Below are positions 44,181 to 54,811 of a stretch of DNA of 64,000 nucleotides, piece by piece. This DNA comes from Raphanus sativus. Lineage: Eukaryota; Streptophyta; Magnoliopsida; Brassicales; Brassicaceae. A program made the translations under genes and the position numbers. The stretch is taken from contig NC_079514.1 in assembly GCF_000801105.2 (NCBI RefSeq), forward strand, positions 22,422,293 through 22,486,292, in the 5' to 3' direction. The notes beneath the pieces were generated by a model. It was not told the origin of the DNA, searched no databases, and worked only from the letters and a program-made list of their open reading frames with translations. Within the stretch, counting starts at the first letter, position 1. Each line of letters starts with the position of its first letter.

Positions 44181-45480
44181 ATCGACAGAAATGTTGCCAA
44201 GACTCGCAGACAAAGATATAGACTTGATAACAGAGGAATTTTCAATCACTGTAAAAGCTCAAGTCAACGTATACAATTTATATAATGCCTTAGCGACATA
44301 AATGTTGCCAAGACAAAGATTTAGAGATAGACTTGATAACAGAGAAATTTTCAATCACTATAAAAGCTCAATTCAACATATACAATTTATAGAATCTAAC
44401 ACAGTAATCATTAGCCTACTATGCAGAGTTGTGGAGATGTCATTTCACATGTTTAAAATGGACACTGAGGGTTAAGAGTATAACACAAAACAGAACCATT
44501 CAAGAAATAAGGAATCTACGACCACATTCTGCAGGACTCTCTCATCTACGTTGATCTAGAAGTGAGTTTATAAGAAACAAGATACATTATAATACACAGA
44601 AGCACAAAACTAATTTAGAATAATAACCTTTTTCTGAGCAAACATACAGATTACTAACGCAGTATAGAATGATCACTGAGAGTAGGAGGAGCATAACACA
44701 AAACAGAGAACATTCAAAAAGGAAACAACTCACACAATCTGTAGGAGTTTCGCCTGTTTGATCTACAAGAGACTCTAAAATATATAAAAGCACCAAACTA
44801 AAGATATAAAAGCACCGTTTAGAGTTAGTTATCACTGAGGGTTAAGAGCATAACACAAAATAGAAACATTCATCAAGATTCAAAAATAACTACTACGTAC
44901 AACAACATGATTTAATCTCTCACTTCTGTTGATCTATCAGAGAATCTAAAATACATAGATTTCATAAAATGAGAGATCATATAATACATACAAGCACCAA
45001 AAATATAAGATTCTAACATGTTTAGACTGATAAATGAGGGTTAAACGCATGACTCAAATAAAAAACATTCAAGATTTAAAGAAACTACTAGCACAGTTTG
45101 CAGGAGTTTCTCACCTACGTTTCTCTACCAAAGACTTTATGATACATCAACTTTTATAAAAATAAAAGACCTTCTCATACGTACAAGCACCAAATTAAGA
45201 ATAGAGATTAAACACTGAAACACAATGTAATGTTCCAATATTAAAAAAGAATCTACTTGCGCATCAGTAGATTTGTTAGCAGTCAGTGTATAGAATCTCA
45301 TGGATGCTAGATCAGTGAGAGAAACGTTGTCAAGATAGCCTAATAAAACATATATAATCTTAAAATGGAGCTTTCTAATTTCTTGACCTGTACGCAAAAT
45401 TCACTTAACTTAGTTTATAGTCATAAGTAATAATATCAATTTGTAAGAGAAAAAGTGAAGGTAAACATATACCTGTACAA
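44180..45480. repeat. diverged tandem repeats (~110-bp pair and ~200-bp x4)
   Basis: A pair at about 44192 and 44303 shares 'tgttgccaagac', 'agacttgataacagag' and 'ttttcaatcact'. Then four diverged units of about 150-230 bases start with 'cactgagggttaagag' / 'gagggttaa' and 'cataacacaaaa', followed by 'aacattcaa' and 'tctcacctacgtt' (about 44460, 44675, 44830 and 45030). Their origin is unknown. Confidence 0.55.
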
Positions 45481-45959
45481 GCGTCAATGAGGGATATGAA
45501 CAGTTTGTGAAGCCCATACCTAAACAAATGTACGTAACTAGTTCACTTCATGTATGTTTCTCCTACAAGTGATTTTCATAACCATATTTAAAAGCAAATA
45601 CCTGTCAAGGAAATCTGAGACATTTGAAATCATTTTGAAGTTAGTGTTTATTCTTTAGTTGATGCAAAAGGCTTCATAGTTACCTTGTGAATTTGTATCC
45701 GGGAAGTGGTAAAATAAGAGGAATATATCCCTACAGCTAATGTTTTGGATTGGATTTACCTCAGTAATGGCTCTGAGTTTCTTGATATTAAGTCTTACTT
45801 GTTCTCGCGAACTGTATTTCTTTCTTTTTTTTTGTTCTGCTGATTCAATGGTATATCGAACCAGCTTCTTTTGTACTCATTTCAGGGAATTCAGAACCTA
45901 AATAAGAAAAAGAATTAATTTGTATCACGAGTTGAAGAGAGAAAGTAATGGTTGCGAGA
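45481..45959. other. intergenic or intronic DNA
   Basis: Nothing can be supported. It lies just downstream (minus strand) of the exon-like pieces at 45960-46380. Confidence 0.4.
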
Positions 45960-46479
45960 ATGAAGAGTGCTTACTATCTTTGTCTACAGTTTCTTCGTGT
46001 TTCCTAAGGCCTGCTGCTCCATTATCTGTTGATAACACCATGATGTTTGTTATGGTTCTTAAGTGATTCAGAGTAAAAGGAAGAGCACAAACGGTGGTTA
46101 AGTACCTGCTGCAGCAGGAGCTTTCTCGGCTGCACCCTTCTGTTGATCTGCATCTTCACTACCAGGATTCTCGACTTCATCTGTGTCGTTCTTGTTGTAA
46201 CCTTCAGCATCTTGATACTCCTAAAGATCGATATCCCCTGACTTACCACTGGATACGAGAAATTAATGAATATGTGATTCAACAGATAAGTAAAGAAAAA
46301 GAGGTTTGAAAGTTACCTTTGATAACTGAAGTTTTAAGAGTCTGACAGCTAAAAGAACATGACTCGGTTTCACCTGGAAAGAAAAAAACAAAGTTCAGAG
46401 ATAGAGAAAATTGATAACTTGTAGTAAAAAAAAGAAAGAAACGGTTGATAATTCTTTAAAGCCATTATGACGATCTCAT

Positions 46480-47460
46480 AGCCTTTGTCTATAACTTTTT
46501 TTCAAAGTCGTGGGTAGAAATCTGATGATGTATTCAAAAACAGTCTTTGCCTGAAGACTTTTTTTGCAAGCCGTGGGTACAAATTTGATAATGTATTAAA
46601 AACAGATTCAATCACTTGCAAGCCGTGGGTACTAATGTGATGAATAGTCTCTGTCTAAAGACTTTCTTACAATCACATTCTCTGTCTAAAAGTTTGTCTT
46701 TAAGCCGTTGGTAGTTTTACAAACTCTGTCTAAAAGCTTGTTCATAAGCCGTAGGTACTAACTGATGAAGACATTTTCATTCACAAACTCTGTCTTTTAA
46801 TAAGCCGTTGGTACTAAATTTTCTCACACTTCGCATCCTCAAGTATCCTTTGCTCATAGAGCTGTGGTTAGGAGAATACTTCTCTCAAACCGTACAATAC
46901 CAACGGAACTCGGGACATTACTTTTCATGAATTGTGGTCGTTATTTTCCATCCAACAAGTTCACGCAATGGGACTCGGGACACTTAGTTTTCATGACTTG
47001 TGGTCGTTATTTTCCACCCAAAAAGTACAAAACCAACTCATAGCCTTTGTCTTTAGACTATTTTGTAAGCTGATGGTCGTTTATCCATCCATCAAGTTTC
47101 ATAGCTATAGAAATAGCTGTTTTATGTCTAAAGAACTCTTTTTTTTTCTTAAGCCGATGGTTGTGTTTTGCAAAGCCGTGGGTACTACTAAGGTGTGTGT
47201 TATTTTTCAATCCATCAAGTACAAAACCAACTCTCGTAGCCTTTGTCTTAAGACTATTTTATAAGCTGATGGTCGTTTATCCATCCATCAAGTTTCATAG
47301 CTATAGAAATAGCTGTTTTCTGTCTAAAGAAGTCTTTTTTTTTCTTAAGCCAACGGTGGTTGTGTTTTGTAAAGCCGTGGGTACTACTAAGGTGTGTGTT
47401 ATTTTAAGCCGATGGTTGTTTTGTTAAAGCCGTGGGTACTAAGTTGTGTTTTAATTTCCA
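46480..47460. repeat. 'AAGCCGTGGGTACTA' repeat cluster
   Basis: At least twelve copies or near-copies of 'aagccgtgggtactaa' (also ccgttggta, ccgatggttg) follow 'ctctgtctaaaag' blocks at irregular distances of 35-75 bases. 'actcgggaca' and 'tggtcgttattttccatcc' blocks also recur. It sits between two exon-like groups, so it may be an expanded intron repeat. Confidence 0.7.
47024..47411. repeat. 194-bp tandem duplication
   Basis: Two successive units, each from 'tacaaaaccaactc' to 'aaggtgtgtgttatttt', offset by 194-195 bases and nearly identical. They contain 'ggtcgtttatccatccatca' and 'agctatagaaatagctg' in both copies. Confidence 0.85.
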
Positions 47461-48300
47461 TCCCCAAACATCTCTTAAGACATTCATGCACTACCAACCA
47501 ACAGTTTCTAGGGAGATGGATTTAATTAAATTTCCTTTAGGACTAAGCTTTCACTGCAACAGGGACTCGGGACAATGTTCCCAAAAATAAGAATCTGGCA
47601 GAACACTATTAGATAAGTGTCTGCCTATGATATTTTTGGAGTTTGATAAAACTAAAAAACAAAAACATAAAGACATAAAAGAAGTAAAAGAACTTATCTG
47701 TTTTATGTTGCTACTTCTTAAGCCGTACGTTCAACTCGAAGATTCACACTTGTCTTCAATCTGTCAATGATGATTTCTCCACATTCTGTAAAACAAAAAC
47801 AGAGAGATCTGTAATGCTCCTCTTGTACAATGCATATATAAGCAATCGGCACAAGAAAAAAACATTATGTATATAAGCAATCGGCATAAAGTGGCCCAAA
47901 TTATAAAGCAAGATCAAGTTATCGTGTCAATTGCTACAATCATCTCAACGCAAACTTGTCAGATCGCATAGAAAAAAAAATACAATTTGCGTAGATAGGG
48001 ACGAGACGTTACCTTCAACGATTGTTCCACTCCGATTCAAGCGCTTTCCGGGATCACTACAACAACAATTAAAAAAAAAAGAATGGAGCGGTTAAGGAAA
48101 CTGGAAACCCTAAAACAAAATCGTAAAATCCAATCGATCGCATCGCATCAAGCCCTAATTAAATAAGGTATAAACGGAACCCAGCGAAATCAATTCACGA
48201 TCAAGAGAAATCGAGGAATAACTTACTGTTTTTAAGAATGTCGTGAACTTCTCTAGTTGTAAAAATCTTTGAGAGAAGAGGATCCGTGGAAAATTGCCTC

Positions 48301-48687
48301 AGATATACGCTTTTATGTATATCGCAACGGATACATTTTCAATCGGACGGTGAGTTTTTTTCTACGTGTACTGGTTTCAATCACACGATCTCACTTCCTC
48401 CCCAAGATTTTTTTTAACACAAAAACGCTTAACAGGGTTCGTTATTGTCCAATAAGGCCCACTATCTTTTTGATAAAAAATACCCACTATTTCAAATATT
48501 AGATTTTCTTTTCGTGTTATCAAAGACATAAAAAAATAAGAATGCCTGCTAAATGAAATGTGTATTCGTATCATGCGTCACTGGTGGTTACCAGACATCA
48601 ACATTACTCTCACAAATTGATTTATATATATATATATATATAAGTAAATTATCCCGTCTGTGGAAAATAAAATACTTTCAGTTTCTT
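48301..48687. other. intergenic DNA
   Basis: A (TA)n run lies near 48625-48641. No gene is seen. Confidence 0.5.
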
Positions 48688-49581
48688 TTAAAGGGATTGC
48701 TTCCAAGCTGTAACTCCAAAAGGAGCATTCTTGAGTCTTGATGTTCTGTAAAGGGTTTCTCCGAAGCGGATGATCTCGTTCTTTGAGCCATAAACAACTT
48801 GAGTTCTATTGTCGAGGTTGACGATGGTCTTGTCCAGCACAGACTTGTATTCATCACTGCTGAATCCACCAGCATTTTCAATGAGCAAGTCAAGAGGAGC
48901 CACTTCGAACAAAAGTCTCAACTTTGCCTTAGCCGTTGGAGAAGTCACGTTCGTGAATCGTGAAGATTCCTTTCTCCTTCACAATGATCTGCCTTCCACC
49001 AAAAACGTGTTTAAGTCAAATTTCCTTTTAAAATGGTCTAATCTGAGAATTTAAAAAGCTATAAACATTTTTAGGTTAATCTTGATACAATTTAGAGTTA
49101 TGCCACCTATAATAAAACAGCTCAATAAAATTTGGGAGCCAAAGTAAATGTTTTATCTAGCTGTGCAAAAAAACTAGTCCTGCTAGAGAGGAACGAACCT
49201 GGTTAACGTCAGGAACCATACCTCCTGTGTATCGCAGTGTGTATTTCTCTTTCACGTAGTAATCAATCAGCTGATTTTAATAGTGAACAAGAAAAACATT
49301 CAGAGATTTGTATAGATTTGTAAAAGAAGAACAAAAGCAAGAACCTTGTTGTATTCGGAATATTGTCAAACGTGGCTCTCAAGTTTCTTGGTGAGAACAT
49401 TTTTCCTTCATTAATCTCTGTTGTCTCCTTAACATGCTACCATTTGCCTGAGAAACGTTTTGATCTCAGTCAAAAGCTACCAAAGAGTGAATCTTGCTTT
49501 GACCAAAAGCAGAGGAGCTAGAGTACCTTCATCAAGAAGCAAGAACTCATGAGTTCCTGGAAACCTTTTAACAGCCAAAAC

Positions 49582-49612
49582 ATAACACACACCTTAGTAA
49601 GGTGTGTGTTAT
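49582..49612. repeat. perfect 31-bp palindrome
   Basis: ATAACACACACCTTA (49582-49596), one G, then TAAGGTGTGTGTTAT (49598-49612). It lies exactly between the two copies of the FPGTHEF exon segment of the SBPase pseudogene. The 'aaggtgtgtgtta' half also occurs twice at 47188-47400. Confidence 0.9.
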
Positions 49613-50075
49613 CCAACATGCAAGAACTCATGAGTTCCTGGAAAACCATACACATCAGCAAAGTTCTCAATCCCTTTTCAGGCGTTGCTTGTCTCAAAAA
49701 TTCTTCCTATACACATAAAACTCAATAGTTCAATTATAACACGGAATTTGAATTAAATTTATTGAGTCACTTTGTTACTCCAGACTTGCCAAACTTTGAC
49801 CAATTTCACATTTGGTCACAATTGAAGCACCGTTGCTTTTAGCCTTTCGCTTTCAATTGCGATCTTGGTGCTAGTCGTAGTGAATCTCCAAAGATTGAAC
49901 TCGACTTCAGACGTTGCTGATATCAAGTTACTCTTTTAAAGTTAGGAACACATTCGTTATATTGAACCAATCAAAATGAGCTTTTCACACTGGCATGTGT
50001 TTGTGTGTGAACTGAAAATAACATGCATAGTTGTAGAGGATATATACAACTAACCTTGAAGCCGGAAGAAGGAGG

Positions 50076-50219
50076 AGAAACCAATGTAGATGATCGTTGC
50101 GAAGAGACGTTTGGGAGGACGATTCCACATGAGTAGCATGTGATGCTAGAAACCAATGTAGATGATCGTTGCGCAGAGACGTTTTGAAGCCCTTTGTCAA
50201 GAAAAAGAAGAAAAGCTGC
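50076..50219 (-). repeat. 72-bp in-frame duplication in the transit-peptide exon
   Basis: Plus-strand units start at 50076 and 50148 with 'agaaaccaatgtagatgatc' and have an exact 72-base (24-codon) offset. They double the SQRSSTLVS segment of the SBPase chloroplast-targeting peptide (NVSSQRSSTLVS and NVSAQRSSTLVS). Confidence 0.85.
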
Positions 50220-50264
50220 TTCGTTTAAGCTTACTGACGTTCGACCAGCTAATATTCTCGCCAT

Positions 50265-51481
50265 GTTTCCGTTGTTGTTTCTAAAATAGGAATGCTAAGA
50301 AGCGCTTTCAGTGGAGCTAATGACCCTTCTTATCCATATGCCTCACCTAATGAAATATATACATGTAATTGGTTTACGTTGATGTGGCAGCATCAGAAAG
50401 GAAAAGAGTGTTGCCGACGGTAGCTAACAAATCATACAGAAAATGGAATTAATCAAAGGAAGTTAGGAGGTGTATGATGCTGACCTTCATGAAAGCATCA
50501 ATCTCCGAAGAAGGACATACACCCCTCTCTTTCTCTAATCGGGTTAGATCTTTCAATTAACCTAAAAACATCATCACTAAACATTTTGAGCACATTTGAA
50601 GTTTGACGAAGTCACTTATCTTAATTTGGTAAATGTAAATGAAAACCTGCAAATCCTTACTTCATGGCATCTCACAGCAAAATCAAAAGTTTCACAAACA
50701 ATGAGTTCCGCAATCTGATTATCTATTTGACTAATATATGTGAGGTCCTTTGACATGGAAATCAAGACTCCATTGTAAATGATGCTAACAATTTTCTGTA
50801 AAAGTTACGAAATTATAAAACCTACAGACTTCAACGTATATTGGCAAAAGAACCTGTTCCATGAGATGACGTTCACATCTTTTTGTTGCTTGAAAGCTAA
50901 TGTTGTGACTTCCCAAATTGGACATCCAAAACTGAAACAGTCGGCATCAACAAAAGACGATGCAAAGATGTTGGCTTCAGCCCCGGACTTCACAGGAAAG
51001 AGAGTAAATAATATTCAGTCGAAAACAGACATTAACAGTACACACACAATTTAGCTACAAAAGCGCCGGATCTACTTGTAAATCTTATACATTTGCAGTG
51101 CGTCCGGAGAATGGAATATGATCAACAGTCTATGCACCAGGAACTGGCTCCCACAGATGAATCACACTCGTGCAGTCCCTAAACAGGTGGAGAAACATAA
51201 ACACACTGACTGTGTTGAAAAGCATGTAATTGTGTAATGAATCACACTCGTGCAGTCATTGAGTTTTAACACACTGATAAAAAAATTTTATAGATGAAAA
51301 TAATGAGGTTTCTTTCAGCCAATAAGAAAACTAAGATGATTCACGAAAGTTTCAAATCACTCACCAAAAAGTTCAGCTCCTTTAAGACTTTAACAATGGT
51401 GATACAGTTGAACTGGTTGCAGACTGCCTGTAAAATAGTAACTTAGTGTCTGTCCTATTCAGGATCCGCAAGCATTAGGAT
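50265..51481. other. intergenic DNA
   Basis: A minus-strand open stretch (50993-50805, VKSGAEANIFASSFVDADCF) and direct repeats of 'gaatcacactcgtgcagtc' (51160 and 51240) are visible. Neither can be tied to a gene or named repeat. Confidence 0.4.
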
Positions 51482-51921
51482 TGTTAGGGTATTTTTGTGT
51501 AGGATCGTTTAAGTGCTACAGAACACTAGAGGATTTGTATGAAAGCAAGAGAAATCGTAAACTAGAAGATGTTATTGAGTGTTTTGATCGGGACTACAAT
51601 GTTTGGGTGTCTAAACCTTAGTTCTAGTCGCCTAAACTCTAATCTTCTAGCCTCCGAAAGTCGATCCCTTATTCTAGGGTTTGGGCTCCTCTTTTATAGT
51701 TGTAGATGTCGGCTTCAAGTGATAGAACTCTTCCATAATCAGAAAAATGGAAGTTTCCCTTTAGGTAGAAAACTTCTATTTTACTCCAAGGGGTCGGTCC
51801 GATCTAGGGGTCGGACCCAAGGCAGGGGTCAGTTCCTGGTTTCTTCTTGAGCAAGGGTCCGGAAGTCGAAGACCTAGCCGGAAGCTGGAGAAAACTCATG
51901 TCTGGATATTTTTCCCCAACA
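51482..51921 (-). repeat. 3' LTR of Tat-type gypsy element A
   Basis: On the minus strand it runs from TGTTGGGGAAAAATATCC to ACCCTAACA (440 bp), with a TATA box ACTATAAAAGAGGAGCCC (minus, about 51705-51688). A polypurine tract (AAGGAATAAGGGGAAAAC on the minus strand) abuts its start, which marks it as a 3' LTR of a minus-strand element. The matching 5' LTR is not in the window. Confidence 0.7.
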
Positions 51922-51939
51922 GTTTTCCCCTTATTCCTT
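51922..51939 (-). other. polypurine tract of element A
   Basis: Minus strand AAGGAATAAGGGGAAAAC directly upstream of the LTR. It is the plus-strand DNA primer for reverse transcription in the gypsy life cycle. Confidence 0.75.
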
Positions 51940-52375
51940 GATTTGCTCGTGGAAATCAAAGGATAACATGTGCTTCTTGAGCCTTGGTAGTTTTCTCTTG
52001 GGTACCTTATCTTCTTGCAGTGGGTCAGATCGGGACCGTAACTGGAAACTATGATTCAAGAAGGCTTTTGAATTTCTCGACCCAATCGCTGAAAGATCCT
52101 TCGGATCGTCCATAATTACTATAATCTTCATTCTTGGATCTCACTTTCCTTTCGAGGACGTCTTTATTCCAAGAGATCTGGGTAGCGGGGTTCATTTGAA
52201 TTTGAATTTCCCGAGCCCAGTCTTGGGAACTCCGAGATCCCGGATCGGCGGATTTTCCGAGAAGAACTCCCAGCGGCTCTCTACCCTTTTTTGTATATAT
52301 ATATTCTCTTTTTCGTGTAACGTCTCCTTAACCCCGAATCTTGCCATTTCTCGTGCCAACTCCCGAAGCTTTTTA

Positions 52376-54010
52376 ATGGCAGAAATGAGCGAATTGGAGA
52401 AGAGAACGAACTCCTTGTCATCCGGATCCAGCAGCCCACCGTCACCCCGTGACACAAACGTGCGAAATCCTTTGAGCCCAGCTCCCCTGTCGTTTGTTTC
52501 TTCGGGATCTCCGCAAGTGGGTCCTGCATCAACGGTTAGGGAGGACGAGTTGTGCGATTGGCGAAAAAAGTATTCGCTTCCTTCTTCCGTCGTTCTTCGC
52601 ATTCCCATACTGTCAGAGCGGGCTTCTGGTGGTATGCCCGAGGAGATTGCTATCTATGAGGCTTTCTTTGAATCGGGCTTCAGAGGCGACGTACCATTGT
52701 TGATATCGAGTCTCTGCAGCTACTTCCATATTTCTCCATCCCAGCTTAATCCTCCAGCTTGGCGTATCCTCATAGCTATCCAAAACCTCGGAGATGAAGA
52801 AGATCTGGCTTTCGGAGTTAATAAAGTACTTTTTGCTTATCATCTAGCTCTTATCAATGGGCAGGAGGGGCGTTTTCATCTTCGTCCGAGATCGGGACTT
52901 CCCATAGTTGAGGAACTTCCCAAGACTGATCGGAAGGGATTGGCTTTTGTGAAGAAATGGCCAGAGAGATATGTTTTTATGACTCTCCCAGGATCCCATT
53001 ATCGGTGGAACTTCGCAAGTAAGGGGTTTTAGTAGACGCTCTTTCTCACGAGTTCTGATGATGGAATCTTTCTGATTTTCATTCCTCCTTCCCCCTTTTT
53101 TTAGAGGGAACTCACTCAGCTCCCGTCGAGGGCGAACGCAATGTTCTTCAGGTACGGAAGCTTCCCCTCGAGCGACGCCGCGTGACCCATCTTCTCAGTT
53201 TGGAGGTCCTGCGCCGTAGCAAGCTATGGGGTAAGTTATTTCTTTGTGACCTACATGTATCCCTCTTTCACATAATAACTCGCGAAGTATCTCTTTTTCA
53301 GAAGACAAAAGGGAAGGAGATCCTGAAGATCCGATGGTGGCTTTTAAGAAGGCCACATATGCCATATCGGCGAGAAGGGACTCATCCAGCAGGAATGCTT
53401 CGGGCGATGGAGCCGCGACTGTTGGTAACAAGCGTAGGATGATAATGAGGGATGGCGACTCCTCTCCATTACGAGGCGGCATGCCTAGGGAAGGTGTAAG
53501 CACGCGTTCACAGCGGCCGTTGCTGACTGGATACTCATCCGGAGGGTTGTCTGACGTGCTGGCTGATTTGAATGCCAACGTGTTCGCGAGGATGCAGGCT
53601 CTTCCCCCGGACAAGGACTCCTCTGGGATTGTTCAGCAGGTCCAGGGCGAACTCCTTCAGGTGAGTTATGGATAAGACCTTGTATTATGAGTCCGCAGTT
53701 TATAAGACTTGTTTTCCGACGTAGGTCCTTTCTGATTTGCATCATCTGAAGGACCGAATAGTGGAGGAGGGTTCATCAATTAATCGAGATGAGGTTTCCG
53801 AATTAACCCATCAATTGTCTGAGGAGAAGAGTAGGCATGTTGCGAAGGAACTGGAGCTGAGGGACCTTCAAGCAAAGGTTCGGGCCATCGAGGGTTCAGT
53901 AGAAATTGCTTCAGATGAATCTCTTCAATTGAGCCGAGAGAAGCAGGAGCTGGAGGAGACTATCGCTAAACTTCAAACGGAGGCGGAGACTTCGAAAAAT
54001 ATGACGTCAT
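52376..54010 (+). CDS. antisense additional ORF of Tat-type gypsy element A (partial)
   Basis: A plus-strand ORF lying opposite to the coding strand of element A. Four exons with GT-AG introns in matching phase: 52376-53018 (MAEMSELEKRTN, VVLRIPILSERASGGMPEEI, YEAFFESGFRGDVPLLISSL, PAWRILIAIQNLGDEEDLAF, RSGLPIVEELPKTDRKGLAF), 53105-53230 (GTHSAPVEGERNVLQVRKLP), 53302-53660 (FKKATYAISARRDSSSRNAS) and 53725-54010 (a coiled coil with LTHQLSEEKSRHVAKELELR). It belongs to the 'putative plant transposon protein' family seen beside Brassicaceae gypsy elements. Function is unknown; the coiled coil suggests oligomers. It stops where LTR B begins, so the end is lost. I chose the ATG at 52376 because the upstream reading is low-complexity leader. 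Confidence 0.7.
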
Positions 54011-54466
54011 TGTAGAACCTATAATCTACACTCAAGTATTTTGTAGTGTTTGTAAGTAAACTAGGGAAGTGACAAAAAGATGTAGGCAACGATATCCTTA
54101 GAACACAACGATGTAATCGGAATTCGGTAGACAAAAATGGACTTTTATTGATTAAGAGGTCGAGTACAAAGAATAGCTAAGAGATCGACTATAACAAGGA
54201 GGTCGATCTAAAATGAGATCTAAACGAAGTAAGAAAGATGTAATGTGTGTGGTGTGCTCTCTCTCTAGGGTTTTCGCTATCTCCTTTAGCCTTGATCTCC
54301 TCTTCCTTTTATAGGTTCGACTCCGCTATTCTTGTAACTGCTTCCGCGACCTTCTCGACTTCGGCGACCTGTTTTTCCACCTTGTTGACGTCGCTGTGGG
54401 TTTAATCCTTTTACGACCCATTTTAAATACGGCCTATTTAGCCCACGTCGAAAATTGGGTTCAACA
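54011..54466 (-). repeat. 3' LTR of gypsy element B, inserted into the ORF of element A
   Basis: On the minus strand it runs from TGTTGAACCC to GGTTCTACA (456 bp, inverted ends with one mismatch), with a TATAAAAGGAAGAGGAG promoter (minus, about 54314-54298). A polypurine tract (AAAGAAAAGAGATTGGGGGAC, minus) lies just outside its start. No 5-bp target duplication could be matched because the other end of B is not contiguous. Confidence 0.7.
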
Positions 54467-54811
54467 TTTGTCCCCCAATCTCTTTTCTTTCTATCAAGAT
54501 GGAAAGAGACGATTCGGTTTACTTGGTTCGGGAGCCCAGTTGAATCTTCTTTGGTTTCCAATGTTTCAATTCGTCGGTTATTTTGCACCGCATAACGGTC
54601 GTGCGCGTGATTTTCTAGGGCGAAGGGGAAGTGATTTTGGCGGTTATAGGGTAGCCTAGGCAATTATTGCGTTCCTTGGGAGCCGCAATATAGCCGTTTG
54701 AGGCTTTCCTTTAAATAGCGATGAAGCTTTGATCTTTCTTTTTTACTTCCGATCATTTTTCTTTCTCTTATTCTTGTGATTTTTCTTCTTTACTTATCTT
54801 TGCGAGATGTC
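54467..54811 (-). mobile_element. 3' end of element B with leader of its antisense ORF
   Basis: The polypurine tract at 54467-54489 is followed by a plus-strand promoter-like TTTAAATAG (54710-54718) and a pyrimidine-rich leader ending GCGAGATGTC. That ATG would be the start of an antisense ORF like those in A and C. Element C is inserted immediately after it. Confidence 0.5.

Larger units (their letters stand above)
45960..48300 (-). pseudogene. unrecognised multi-exon gene remnant
   Basis: Minus-strand exon-like pieces: about 48250-48230 (TTREVHDILKN, then a GTAAGT donor), 48060-48015 (DPGKRLNRSGTIVE between a TTGTAG acceptor and a GTAACG donor), 47790-47725 (CGEIIIDRLKTSVNLRVERT and a stop), 46378-46320 (VKPSHVLLAVRLLKLQLSK, donor GTAACT), 46222-46110 (EYQDAEGYNKNDTDEVENPG and an Ala/Glu-rich end, donor GTACTT) and 46024-45978 (NGAAGLRKHEETVDK). 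The last two join in frame. I cannot name the protein or show that all pieces belong to one gene. Confidence 0.4.
48688..50264 (-). pseudogene. sedoheptulose-1,7-bisphosphatase (SBPase) pseudogene, central exons deleted
   Basis: Minus-strand remnants of the chloroplast Calvin-cycle enzyme SBPase. In order: transit peptide (GIVLPNVSSQRSSTLVSPPS, about 50140-50060), SSSIFGDSLRLAPRSQLKAK (about 49907-49840, then frameshifted AKSNGASIVTKCEIGQSL), QATPEKGLRTLLMCMG (49692-49644) fused directly to FPGTHEFL, then a palindrome, a second [18 protein letters not shown] (about 49582-49524), [21 protein letters not shown] (49451-49350), [20 protein letters not shown] (49265-49199) and a C-terminal exon with [20 protein letters not shown] (48993-48688). 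The last exon has a 4-base insertion after GIFT. The exons that carry the metal- and phosphate-binding motifs are missing. Confidence 0.85.

Noticed and set aside
52196..52375. Upstream in-frame ATG at 52196 as start of the antisense ORF
   Set aside because: The extra 60 codons are low-complexity and include a (TA)n-encoded stretch. The ATG at 52376 starts the conserved part.
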